A stretch of 26,580 nucleotides of DNA from Perkinsus olseni (Eukaryota > Perkinsozoa > Perkinsida), in contig JABANN010000477.1 of the NCBI GenBank assembly GCA_013115125.1, positions 1 through 26,580 on the forward strand, written 5' to 3'. Positions 10,001 to 20,350 of the stretch are shown in pieces. Both the position numbers and the translations under genes were made by a program. Under the pieces are notes generated by a model. That model was not told the origin of the DNA, did no database searches, and saw only the letters and a program-made list of their open reading frames with translations. The first letter of the stretch is position 1; every line of letters begins with the position of its first letter.

Positions 10001-12394
10001 GTGGAGAAGATGAGTTAGCTCTGCCAGACTACTCATTTTCCTTCGTAAAATAAAGTTTTACTCCCGGCATAAGATACACTAAAAATGAATGGCAATTGGT
10101 TTGCGCTTTGCGAGAAACGGCATTTCACGTCCGACGGGGAAAATTTTCAATGTTGCTGTTGGGAAGTGAGTTCCGCTGCTTCCACGCTAGAGGACAATTC
10201 ATAGCGGAGGATAATTACGGCACGCGTCTAGGCCAACTTGAGTACCAGGACGCGAATCGGCCAGGTGATCGCGACGAGTAGGGAGTACCTCTCCAGAATG
10301 CAGAGCGAAATTGCGTTAAGGTAAGCCCATCGTCTCAGACACTTCGCAGAGAAGGAAGTAGGTGAGAACTCACGAGGGCTCGGTGTCTTTATATTAAATA
10401 AAGATATGATATCAAGCTACATCATTTCACATCCTAATAATCATACTTTATTAGTAATTATGCGAGGACAAATAAACTACTTTGTACAAGGCGAGTATCC
10501 TAGGTTGACCCTTGTACTACATACATCCCCATCAGCTCCCGTCTTGCTCGTCCTCTCACTGCCAGACAAGTCCACCAAGTTCAGCCGCGAGTTCAGGGAT
10601 ACCTGTATCCCACGCTCAAACGACTAATCTTCGCTGTGCGCAGTAGGCGTATCTTAGGTCGAAGCTGGCAGCACGTAGGAGTAAAGATACCCTGGTCATT
10701 CGCTCAGAACCCAGAACATGTCTACCTTAGCGTCGCCACACTCTTCTCCTTTCCCGTGATCATCCCTCGCGCTCCCTGATACAACGTCGACCATATAGCT
10801 CTCCACCCTCCCCGAAATCTTAGCGCGCGCCCCGGTAATCGATTTTCATATTACTTTCGAGCCTCAGTGTAAAAACAGCATGACTTCGACTGCTATGAGA
10901 ATTCATATTAGTAGCCCCGACCGCGCGCCGCTTAATTCCGTAGTCCATCAACCTTTGCACCTGATTTCTAATTGTTGGTTATAATACCGCTCCATCCGCG
11001 ACTCTTCTCCTACCTCATCCACGCTCTCCACGGGACACTCGGATATGCCCGGAACCACTACACCGTACTTGGGATGCTCGAAAATCTGCAATACCTCCCC
11101 TTCCGCAACTCCTCCTACAGAACCCGTATCAACCACGCATCGACCTAAGATACTCTCACCCGCACTGAGCAGATCTTGAATTCTCTCATTATATATTTCC
11201 AGATAAGATACCCACACCTTCGTCTCCCCTACAACTTCTCTTTTTTGCAATACCACAACTTCACCATCTCCTACCAGTCGTGTCGTGCTGCATCGTATCA
11301 AACAGGCTTTCAACTATCCTCGGTATGATACCATCATCGCCATCACGCCCCATCATAGTGTATGATTTGCCCGACCCAGTTTGACCGTATCTTCATCAGC
11401 ACCGTTAAGTTCAACAACCAAGCTGCTTAGGTGCGAGTATTTCGGAAGCTTTGGAGAGTCAAACTTTCCAGAAAACTAGTTTTTTCTCATCTCTCTCCTT
11501 TTCCGGAATATGTTAGTGCTGTCAGTTGCGCTTCTAATTCTAGGGGTTTTGCTATTCTTTTTCACTTCGTTGCTTGTAATGCCACCAGCAGCTAATAACT
11601 TCCTAAGTCATAGCCTACTTAGCCAACAGTCCTTTTTCGCCATCCAACTTCAATTTAAGACTATTTCTCGCCCCTCCCTCTTTTCTCGCCCGATCATCTA
11701 ATTCTCGCCGAAACGATTTTCCTGTCCACTTTGTCATCTCAGAACCAACCCGCCAAATTTTATACGCAGAATCGGCTACACCCGCGAGACTGATACTGAT
11801 CAACCTAAGATTCTTCCACCACCCTACTACCATACCTACGCAAAGAGGCAGCCATTATAACCAACCAGACCTTGCCTCAATATCTCCGATCCTATGTCAC
11901 TGTACCTACCACATTTCGCCCAAATCATACACCCACGAACCCTCACAACTGCTACACTTGCTCCTGTGCCGCATACTCCTCATCCTCACTATCCACCATA
12001 CTGTTATAACAATAGTCGAACTCAAACGACCTCGGCTTATCAGACGCCACCGTGATCGTTCGAGCTGAGAACCAACACTCCCAGATCCGAAAGGGAGGGA
12101 CACAGAGCGTCGAGACGAAATTTGCATCCTGACCGCTCCGTCGGGATGACTGGAAATACTGTAGTCACACTCTGTAGATCAAACTACGTTGAATATCACT
12201 TTCTACTTCAATAACGCGAAAATTACAATCCGTGATGGCCGTAAAAATATTTACTGTACCGAGAATTAGATCAATCTCTGCATACCAACACAATCCCTAC
12301 TGCCGATTTCCACCGCCGGTTTCGTTTTTCCCAGCCTCTTTTCTCGCTCGCTGAACGGTCGCACTCGCGCCGCTACTTTAATATGATCTCCCAT
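7022..12394 (-). CDS. Kinesin motor protein with a C-terminal FHA domain (kinesin-3-like)
   Basis: An ATP-driven microtubule motor. Exons in the motor: 12394-12286, 12064-11956, 11905-11840, 11390-11275, 11228-11014, 10960-10855, an uncertain one ending 10726, 10623-10525, 9934-9664, and one from 9408. Splice phases agree wherever set, all GT-AG; the junction after 10855 is unresolved. Motifs in order: start [12 protein letters not shown]-loop [15 protein letters not shown], switch [16 protein letters not shown], switch [14 protein letters not shown], then [33 protein letters not shown] and [16 protein letters not shown]. Downstream come coiled coil (about 9290-8880), an FHA-like core ([36 protein letters not shown] near 7770) and [19 protein letters not shown] near 7260. 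Motor plus FHA is the kinesin-3 plan, suggesting cargo transport. The end at TGA 7024-7022 is a best guess, as are exons below 9.4 kb. Confidence 0.9.
8041..8105. repeat. AT-rich palindromic cluster with a GATC repeat
   Basis: A 20-bp perfect palindrome of ATCG repeats spans 8074-8093. It overlaps the 14-bp palindrome GATTTGATCAAATC at 8090-8103. A related imperfect inverted repeat lies at 8042-8059. The cluster sits between the two parts of the kinesin FHA domain, so probably inside an intron. Confidence 0.8.
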
Positions 12395-12882
12395 TAGAAA
12401 AACAACCTCGCCTTGTCCCCGCCCGGAATATTGAAGAAAAATCGAAACAAAAACGGAGAAGAGAAACGTGTACCAAACGAACGCTCGGGCGAGCATTCGC
12501 GGAAGGAGTGGTATAAGTAACAGCCATCTAGATGACGATAACCTAAAAACAGCAAAAGATTACCAAAAAAAATAATTACACCAATTCGCGGCTACCAAGG
12601 TCGACCCTTGCTTATCACACAAACTAAAGATACTCCGCACGCTAGATATGATTTTAACAACAGATTGCCACGGAAAATCAACCGCAAAAAATCCACTGAT
12701 TCGCTGATCCCAAGTTCGGCCCCTGTTTTTTACATACACAAAAGACACTTCTCGCGCCCAGTAAAACATTTTCAAACATAAGAGTAGTAACACTGAAGAT
12801 TCCTCCATGATTGAGATCTGGGATATCCCGTACAGCGAAGGTTCCGCAGTAGCCATACTACCCCATTACTACAGCCGTCCGT
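12395..12882. other. Spacer between MAK16 and the kinesin gene, both minus strand
   Basis: 488 bp between the MAK16 stop and the kinesin ATG. It should hold the MAK16 3' end and the kinesin promoter. The open frame at 12560-12856 shows no motif. One GTATCTT (minus strand, 12627-12633) lies here. No TATA-like or other promoter element was recognised. Confidence 0.5.
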
Positions 12883-14250
12883 CTATCGAGATGAAGATCC
12901 TTTTTTGCTGGTAGATCTCGTGGCCATCATGGGTTGCTTCTGCTGAGCGTGGTCCTCATACTCGTACTCCACTTCAACTCGAGGAACTATGGAGGGTAGG
13001 AGTGATGGTGTGGAACAAAGATACCACCTACCCTTCCGCAACGGCCTGCCTTCAACCTTGGATCCGGCCAGGGCTGCTATCAGATCGGACTGATCCTCGA
13101 TATCTTCCATGTCCTCATCAATCTGAGCAAGCATAAAGTTAATATCCCCACTAATCAACGGGGGAGAAAACAGGTCATCATGATGATCCTGACGCTCTAG
13201 ACACGGCCACGCCTCTCCCGAACAATTTCAACTGGGTCTTTTCCCTATTATTATAATACATGTCATAATACCAAAATTATCACTAAATGAAAGGTAATGG
13301 TAATCATGGTAAAAATAAATTATAAAAAATATGAATATATTATTATAAATAATAATCATAAATGAAAATAATCATGGTAAAAATCAGGTTATGTCATCAT
13401 AGTTTGACTTCCTAGCAACAACCAGCATGTTGATCAATCTCACTACCCCAACAAAGGGTTGATTCTTTCGTCAGCACTTCGACAACAACGCGCTCATGGA
13501 AGCTCTCATAGGAGGACTAATGATTTCACGTCATAAAAGCTATGCTGATCGCGACCAGATGGCTCCGCTCCGAAAAGGACAGTCCGCTCTGAACCTCGCC
13601 ATTCCGTCAAGCTGGCAAGAGCAGCAGATCGCTGCCCTCCTGCAACCTCCTACTCGGGCGATTACGAAAATTTCACAGACTCATAACAATAATATATTAG
13701 AAAATCCGAGCATACCAACTTTTGCCCGCATCATCGTTCTGTCCCACCCCGCACTACCTCCTCTCCCTCGGACTCCTCCTCACCCGACGACTCGTCTTCA
13801 TCATCATTATCACCGGCCGCCACAAAGTTACTTTTACCATCAGCCATCATGGCCTGCAGCTCATCTTCTTCCTCAACCTCATACCTGAAATCCCCCGAAT
13901 CATTACCACGCCACCCTCTTCTTGCACTCACTCCTCATCCTCCGACTCTCCACTGAGATGATCAGCTTCCTGAGAACAATACCGCTCTCTCAACAATTCG
14001 GTCCGGCCACAGTAAGGCATTGTCGAGCATGGGAGTCATGAAACCAAATAGCGCCATAAATCACTATCTCATACCATAAATTGCGCAACTCCTGTTACAT
14101 CACCTCGCTACAACAGCCGTCAAAGAGCACCCAGGGTCCAGCATTCACATAATAAGGACTTTCACTTTCAAGTACGCTGGCCACCCAACAGACAATCTAC
14201 GATATAACTTCCTCCGAGTACATTCAAATGACTAAGTTCTCTACCTTCTT

Positions 14251-14288
<38 letters not shown>

Positions 14289-15115
14289 GGCAGGCGAAAG
14301 ACTACCACTACCCAAATTCGCGAACTTCAACCTATAACTGGTCTCCAAAGGACGGCACACAAAAAAGTCCTCGCCGTACTTCATTGCTCCACAGCAACTT
14401 GAATGGCATCCCTCACAGTACTACCAGTCCCTCCTCCAACTCCTCTTCCTCCTCCTCAACATCCTTCTGTTTGTACAGATCGCCATAAGTGCCCTTGCGC
14501 AACCGAGCCAACAAGGCAGTACCTACCCAATAATCTCTACTTTTCATACCACACCTTCCCCAACTACCAATCGACTCTTCGACCTTGGCCGCCCTCAGCG
14601 CGTGAGCTTCCCTATTTCTTTCTCTCTTCTCCGTCTTCTTCTTAACCACGCTCAGTTCCTTCTTCTCATCCCTCAACTCCAATTTCCTCGCTCGAATCAG
14701 AGTCTGCCTCAGTCGCGTTAATCGTTGTTTACAGCGGTTGATCTGATGACCCGGCCAGAATTCGAGAGCCTTGTCAATCTGCTGAAGGGCCTCTGCATAA
14801 TTCTTGCTGAGTTTTATTTTTTCCCAAAGATTTTTCGGACTGTGCGCCCGCTCCACCGTCTTCACAAACAGGTAGCACACGCCCTCATCTTCCATAACCG
14901 TGGCATAGTTGCTATTCGCCAGCGGACAAGTGACCTTACTGCACATACCAGTGACGTTATACCTGATCGTACCACTCCAATCGTTACCCCACCTGAAATC
15001 GAGGGTACTACTTGTTGGTGCAGAAGACCTGCGGAGGATCTTTCCGTTTGACTTTGAAGCTGCAGAAACCCTTGCCAGGCCCTATGCACGTCCAAATGGT
15101 ATCGTCGTTTTGCAT
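12883..15115 (-). CDS. MAK16: MAK16-like ribosome biogenesis protein
   Basis: A nuclear protein that acts in assembly of the large (60S) ribosomal subunit. Six exons, all GT-AG and phase-consistent: 15115-15012, 14962-14425, 14331-14312, 13884-13758, 13188-13032, 12986-12883. They give 349 residues against about 300 in yeast and human. The N terminus MQNDDTIWTCIGPGKGFCSF and then VFCTNKYNVTGMCSKVTCPL match the MAK16 family, with its conserved cysteines. Next come NYATVMEDEGVCYLFVKTVE, LWEKIKLSKNYAEALQQIDK and RLRKGTYGDLYKQKD, a Glu-rich stretch, an Asp/Glu-rich stretch, and the typical ending RPLRKVPRVEVEYEYED before a basic tail. Exon 3 is a 20-nt microexon; it is needed to keep phase but is supported only by splice sites. 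The gene is divergent from the VIT gene across about 735 bp. Confidence 0.93.
13230..13400. repeat. AT-rich block within a MAK16 intron
   Basis: This block of the 569-nt intron between MAK16 exons 4 and 5 is strongly AT-rich. AATCATGGTAAAAAT occurs twice, about 70 bp apart. No coding potential is visible. Confidence 0.6.
14252..14287. repeat. (CAG)12 trinucleotide repeat in a MAK16 intron
   Basis: Twelve uninterrupted CAG units on the plus strand, which are CTG on the sense strand of MAK16. In the exon model the tract falls in the 427-nt intron between the 20-nt exon 3 and exon 4. The plus-strand open frame 14228-14488 that would read it as poly-Gln has no other support and runs antisense to MAK16. 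Confidence 0.9.
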
Positions 15116-15851
15116 GGTTGAAGTGGAAGAAGAGTACAGTAAAGTACTGGGAATATTTTATGCTACTTTCCCGACTACAACCAGTCAATTGCCCAAATAC
15201 CACACCAATCGAACTCCAGAGGCAGCAGAAAAATCTCCATTACTGAATTTCCCCGACTGTCCCGCTCCGGGAGCCGGACTCCCTTGCCACCCTCCAAAAA
15301 AAACAACACCGCGTCTGAACTTGACTTTTCCACACAAATTTTACTACCCGTAAAACGGCAACCCACTTCAAAAGGCCCCCCGGATTACTCTCATGCTGAT
15401 GATGACGTTAGTAAGAGTCGGTCCCCATACTACGATCCACACTGTTTGACACAGTCCATCATCTAACGATGGCGAATTAGAGAAAAGGGGGACGTTGCTG
15501 CTTCTACGATACAGTTTCACTTAAATACGTTAAGTGCCGTTTTTCACGAATCGCGATTCAAGAAGGCACGTCGCGAATGATTGATTTGAAAACTTCTGAG
15601 TTGTAAAATCGCGGGAATTCGCTGAGAGAAAACAACGATTAGCTTGTGCCAAGAAGTACAAGAATAATATTTGCTCTGGAAAGATGCTCCTTACCACTCC
15701 AATACCAAATCATAATAAGACTTTCTGGCACCACCAGCTGGCAAAAGGATTATGCTGAGGAAGCCACGACGCCGTCGACGTTGAGGAACTGCAAGAATGC
15801 AAGATGCCCATCACTTGCTTTCCCTCTTCTCATCTGAACGTCCGATTCCTC
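15116..15851. promoter_or_regulatory. Divergent intergenic region, shared promoter of MAK16 and the VIT gene
   Basis: The two ATGs, MAK16 on the minus strand at 15115 and the VIT gene on the plus strand at 15852, face away from each other across 736 bp. The promoters of both must lie here if transcription starts near the genes. The palindrome GAATCGCGATTC is visible near 15548-15559. The short open frames in between show no motif. The region carries no copy of the GTATCTT motif. Confidence 0.5.
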
Positions 15852-18215
15852 ATGCAGGGGCAGCAGCAACAAGCAGGCCAACGCAACCGACGGCCCCCCA
15901 CCATTGAAGAAGAGGCCTTTAATGGTGGCGGAGCGGAGCCCAGTAGCGACAGTAGTCGTGGCGCTAGCTATGCTGCCAACGATAAGATTCCAAGGGACTT
16001 GCAGGCAGCGAGGGAGGCCTATGCCCTCGGGGACTCGGAGCTGTAAGAACTGATTAAAAAACCGTAAAATAGCTTCTGTACAGGTCTCGGTTGGCCCATC
16101 AGACGAGGGAACTGGCGGAGCTGGCGTCGGGTGAAACTAGCCAACTTGTTAGTGTTGGTGATGATGATGTTATCAAAGCCCAAGCGCTTTCAGGTGGTTT
16201 ACGGGGTGGGGTATTGAAGCAAAATTGTTCTGGAAAACAATTATTTTTAAGGCAAAATAGAAATCTTATTTTTCAACTCACTTTTGCATTTTTGATTGGG
16301 AGCGAAATTATACACGGCAGAAATGACAGGCTCAGCCAATTGCAAGTGAAACGCTTATTGACGTCTGCCTGTGATGAGAGCTATCAGACTCAATGGCTTC
16401 ACTGATTGAAATTGTCGATAAACCGTCATCATCATATTAAGGACGGGTCGGTTCAGCCAACCAACCAACTTGGTTGACAGCAGGTTGAACGGAAAAGGGC
16501 TCAGCTTATTTGGTGCAAACGAGATTAGACACATCTCACATGGTAGATCAAGAGTCGCAGGCCTGAGAGTGGATCAGAAGCTTCGGGAATAATCAGCCAG
16601 ACCAAGCAAGCACAGGCCATGTTTCCAAGGAAGGCTGGGCTACTGATCTGAGTGACAACTGATATGATGGGTTTATAGAAGGATAACATGGTCAGCAAAG
16701 CGTTGGGAGAAGAGCTCCTCTGGGTTCTTTCGAGTGCAAACAGAATTATACACACGCGCGAGCGAGTGAGGCGTTCATCGGTCTTCCAGACGAAGGAAGT
16801 GGCATGTCTTTCTATGTAACTGGATCGAGGTAGTCGGATGTCGAGTCTATCGATGGCTGCTTTCGGTGCTTTCTAATAGAAAATTTTACCGATCAAATCG
16901 CCTCAAAATTTATGAATTTTTTTCCACTCCGAAAACTCGTTTTTACTGGTTTGTAGGTTTTATAGGAGGTAGTCTGACGTCGTGTCTGTTGATGGCTGCC
17001 TTTGGTGCTTTCTCCGGGCTGCTGATAGAAGATTCTGCCCGGCCGACTGTGATGGTGTTGTTTATACTCTCTTTGCTGTGCGCGGCCGTGGTTACGGGTA
17101 ATCAAATGTGGATGAAGGAAAAGGTAGTAGTGCTGTAGATATCGGAATTTTTTACCCATTTATATAATCGTTAGGCTGCCTTGGAGTACTCTGATTATGA
17201 GAGGGCTCGGGAGCTGTGGGAAGTTGATAATTTCCCGGAAGGGGAAGTTCAGGAGATGATGTATATTTACCGAAACGCGGGCTTGTCTGACGAAGATTCC
17301 ACCACTGTTGCGCATATCTTGTCGAAGTAGGTTAACCTGTGTCACTCATGCTTGATACAAGTGTAAAAGATACCCCGAATTTTGGGTGGACCATATGCTG
17401 CTGCATGAAGTGGGATTATTACCATCACGGTTAGATCAGCAGACCAGGCTGAGGACAGCTAGGTGATATGGCGGCTGGCTAGTGTTAAAAGAGTCGAAAA
17501 ATTGTTATGGGTGAGAATCGTGGTGGTGATGAAAATGGATTTTATCGAGTACTAGGAGCAACCTAAGATACGCTTGGTGATTCGGCAAGAGTTTGGTATC
17601 ATCACACGAGGGGCGTATCCTTATTGAAATATAATTGTGTATTTCTTTACGCTACTTTTCCGACCATAATGTGAAATCATGAAAATAGACGAGAACCGGG
17701 TAATGTTTCTAGGGGAGTTGAGGAACGATAGATTTTTTAATGCATAGTAGGCGCGAGAATGAGAACTGCTTCATGAGGTTTCTCGACAAATCAGCGGAGG
17801 GCTATCCATGACGGTGGTCATAGACGTTATTGTGGTTCGTGACAGGTACTCGACGGCGATGGTATCTTTCGTTCTCATGGCCGGCTTTCTACCGTCTATC
17901 TTGATCATGCGTGGCTATGGCGCTGCTGTTGTCTGGGTCTTTGGTGAAATACAAGTGATGGGCGGGCTGATGGTTCGGACTAGAAATAAAGTGGAGAAGG
18001 GACAGATGCTCAAGACGCAGGTGATAAGGGACACCGATTTTGTGATGGTCGTGGGTCAACCTAAGATTCCTCGGTATGGAGGGTCGAAAATTCTTGGTCG
18101 GGTGGGTTTGGTGCGCTTATCATCAATAATGGCTTTCCGACCTCGCCTAGCTAGACGAGGGTTCCGTGATGGTCATCTGTGTCGCAGGTTGAACACTGCA
18201 AGATACAGAATTTAA
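15852..18215 (+). CDS. Divergent VIT/CCC1-family (vacuolar iron transporter-like) membrane protein
   Basis: Exons with consistent GT-AG phases: 15852-16042, 16084-16205, 16957-17123, 17175-17326, 17370-17462, and one from 17846. A Gln-rich cytosolic N terminus leads to LRGFIGGSLTSCLLMAAF (first membrane segment), a second near VMVLFILSLLCAAVV, then the cytosolic metal-binding-type domain: AALEYSDYERARELWEVDNF, YRNAGLSDEDSTTVAHILSK, YPEFWVDHMLLHEVGLLP. A third segment follows (MVSFVLMAGFLPSILIM). This middle domain is characteristic of VIT/CCC1 proteins, which move Fe2+ or Mn2+ into vacuoles. Two intramembrane positions differ: the first-helix Asp of the family is Ser here (GGSLTS), and the usual SMGxGEY reads VTGNQMW. 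Iron transport is therefore doubtful. The last exon may stop near 17943 (G|GTGAAAT) with further exons unresolved; 18215 is only the end of the open frame. Confidence 0.75.
16827..16874 (+). pseudogene. Relic duplicate of VIT exon 3 start inside the preceding intron
   Basis: Positions 16827-16874 match 16965-17012, the first part of the exon encoding GGSLTSCLLMAAFGAF, with about six differences in 48 bp. The copy lies 138 bp upstream in the 751-nt intron. It reads GSRMSSLSMAAFGAF in the same sense but runs into TAA at once. It has no good 3' splice site and is best read as an unused partial exon duplication. Three loosely similar short segments (GCAAACGAGATTAGACAC-like, at about 16300, 16513 and 16735) in the same intron suggest further internal duplication. 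Confidence 0.6.
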
Positions 18216-18564
18216 GATTCTCTTCAGGTCAGGGTATTTCTTCACTCGATCGTTGGCAGCGTATCCATCCACATCCTCGCAACTCTCCTGCAGTATCTGC
18301 TGATAAAGCCATATCTCATACCACTCCTTCCGCAAGATTCCTATCATTATCGAACTACCATTTCTATATAGTAATGCGCACGTTAGCCTTTTGTCGTGCA
18401 AGAGTATCATTTTTTTCAAGTCCCTTCGCCTCTGCTGTATCGGGATTTTTACGGCAGTTTTCACGGCGATTGTAGAAAACAGATTCTTCCGTAAATTTTG
18501 GTATCACTGTCGTGTTCTTTATCGTTGTTATTCGCTATTACAGTAGCCTTGGTTCCTTCCCCTG

Positions 18565-20350
18565 ATGGTCCAGCTCAATTCCTCAAAACGTATCTTAATA
18601 CGGCATTTGGTACCAGCTTCAACCTAAGATACCCGTGCTAGGATGCTCCCATTCTCAGAGATCTGACGTCTCGAGGGATAATCTTCACAGAGTGTTCCGT
18701 CGGTTCGGTGAGATCAGGGAAGTTTATGTGCCAACAGATCCAGCTACGGGTCAAGGGAGGGGGTAGTAATAGTAGCAGTATCAAGTGGAGGAGGGAAGTT
18801 TCTGACTTTTCCGGAGGACTTCAAGGGAATTCGGGTTTTTTGGGCGATTTTTTCGCAATATCTCTCAGCTTTTCCGGAAATTCCTGGAATTTTCCAGGAG
18901 AATTTCTCCGGGGTTTTCCCAGAATAGAATAGAATATTAGAATTCTCACAAGTGACGCCAGTGTGACGTTGGTGGTATTTTCTGTTAACGTGGACGTATC
19001 TTTTGACCTTTTGACCTCGTAGCGTGCAAGGGTGACGTCAGTGAGTGATGAGCTTTCCTTTGGGAGGACTGAATTAGCTTTGCGGAGACCTGGCATTTTT
19101 CATACGCCACAGTCGAGTTAACCTCTTGCTCGTTGCTGATCTTGTGAATCTCAGATTTTTCATTACATCTGAGAACCGCCCGGCTCCGCGGAAATTTTGA
19201 TTTCTCGGGCGGTTGATACAGCATAAGTATCTTTAAGTATCTTTTATGGTTGACTAGGTTCGGCTTTGTCGAGTACCTGCGTCAAGATTCGGCCGAGCGG
19301 GCGATGAGTGAGATGAATAATCAGCAGTTCGAGAACTCTGTCATACAGCTAGTTTTTGTGGAACCGAAAGATCAGCATGACCGGTATGGAAGGGTGTAAT
19401 TTCTGATGAAAAAATAGGAAAATAACCTCAGAGGGCGAGAGGCGGAGCGTGAGCGTATAAGAGGCTCAGTCCACGGCCCGTCGTCACAAGGGAACCAGCA
19501 GGGGGCGTATCAACAGCAGCCACCGCCACCCCCACCACCATCATCTGGTAAGGACCAGGCCCGGGCGATCTGTGACATCAAAGGTTACTGTCAGGCATGC
19601 TCGCTGGGCCCAATGCCTTTACTATAACAGCTCCTGCTACTAACCCGTCCTCGGATAGCTCGAGGTAGGAATTGTGGCTGGGGTAATTTATTCCGATTTT
19701 GTGATTTTTTGACGAGCGATAGCGAAGCATGCTGGGCGAATGATGATTTCTGCCCTGGGTTGTAGGCGAATCTTTCGTCCTACGTATCTTGTTGCGCACT
19801 GCGAAGATTTTGTGGTGTGCTAGGTATAATACTACTGCTGGGGACTTCATAATAGATGCGTCAGGCAGACTGACCAGGCGGGTGGCAACCAATGGTGGTC
19901 AGGAAGATAGACCCGCCCGGAGTCGTAGTCGGAGGTAATAACCATACCACACCAATCGCGACTCGTAATTATTCTGCCCCTCAGTCCAACTGGTGGAGCT
20001 GGTGCTGGCTTGCTGACTGCAGGAATATCTTCTCGCAAGGTGGTTGACGGGGCGACTTTTTCAATCCGGGTTCGATTCTTTATACCACTCGGGAGCGAAC
20101 GGTTTGTGTATTCTATAAAAATACGGTATCGTTCTCCTACTGTCGTGCGCCGTGGTAGATGATCCCGAACAAAATGGAAAAAAGCCCGTACCGGGGTTCG
20201 AACCCGCGAAGTTCGCAATCTGTATTTCAGGAAGATACTGTTCCAGTGGCAGCTAGCACGTCGGTCGGAGGGGCCTACAGACCACCAGCGTGCGTTGCTC
20301 AGGAGTGCCCGTTGCATCCGGCCCTCATCGTGGACTACAGTCAGATCTGA
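18565..20350 (+). CDS. Single-RRM RNA-binding protein with an RS-rich tail
   Basis: Eight exons, all GT-AG with matching phases: 18565-18609, 18659-18762, 19258-19383, 19432-19547, 19595-19664, 19824-19934, 19985-20039, 20231-20350. They give 248 residues. The RRM fills the first 90 or so: RNP2 RILIRHL, helix 1 SRDNLHRVFRRFGEI, RNP1 GRGFGFVEY, helix 2 DSAERAMSEMNNQQF, last strand IQLVFVEPKDQ. A Gln/Pro run (YQQQPPPPPPPSSG), a low-complexity region and a short RS segment (RPARSRSRSP) follow. Such proteins act in splicing or mRNA handling in the nucleus; the target is unknown. The start ATG lies nine codons before RNP2. The exon joins rest on phase and RRM homology. The last two exons are the least certain, since only splice signals support them. 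Confidence 0.85.
18626..18645 (-). repeat. One copy of the dispersed 20-base form of the GTATCTT motif
   Basis: Read on the minus strand, the motif runs GTATCTTAGGTTGAAGCTGG and covers 18613-18632. The 20-base form recurs at 8768-8787 (minus, identical) and 10649-10668 (plus, one difference). Shorter versions (GTATCTTAGGT) lie at 11147, 17565 and 25543. Here it sits in the 49-nt first intron of the RRM gene. Confidence 0.7.

Noticed and set aside
10727-10854. [10 protein letters not shown] in the kinesin gene as a degenerate switch II motif
   Set aside because: A perfect switch II ([12 protein letters not shown]) lies further on, at 10623-10525, so this segment is a loop insert or part of an intron.
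11387-11840. A non-canonical (not GT-AG) kinesin intron at AYG/QTG
   Set aside because: Shifting the boundary to TTTGC|GTAGG...GAAG|ATACGG gives the same protein with an ordinary GT-AG intron. The VIT intron at SK/YPEF behaves the same way.
14228-14488. Plus-strand frame encoding a poly-Gln protein
   Set aside because: It is antisense to MAK16, with no support outside the CAG tract.
15284-15837. Short plus-strand frames between MAK16 and the VIT gene
   Set aside because: No motif, no splice partners and no start context; treated as promoter region.
18147-18464. 105-codon minus-strand frame with fairly normal composition
   Set aside because: No domain, and no splice partner was found; it lies between two plus-strand genes. 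It cannot be excluded, but it is not supported.
20185-20210. Second T-arm-like sequence around GGGGTTCGAACCC
   Set aside because: No acceptor stem or anticodon arm was found on either strand; it lies between RRM-gene exons 7 and 8.
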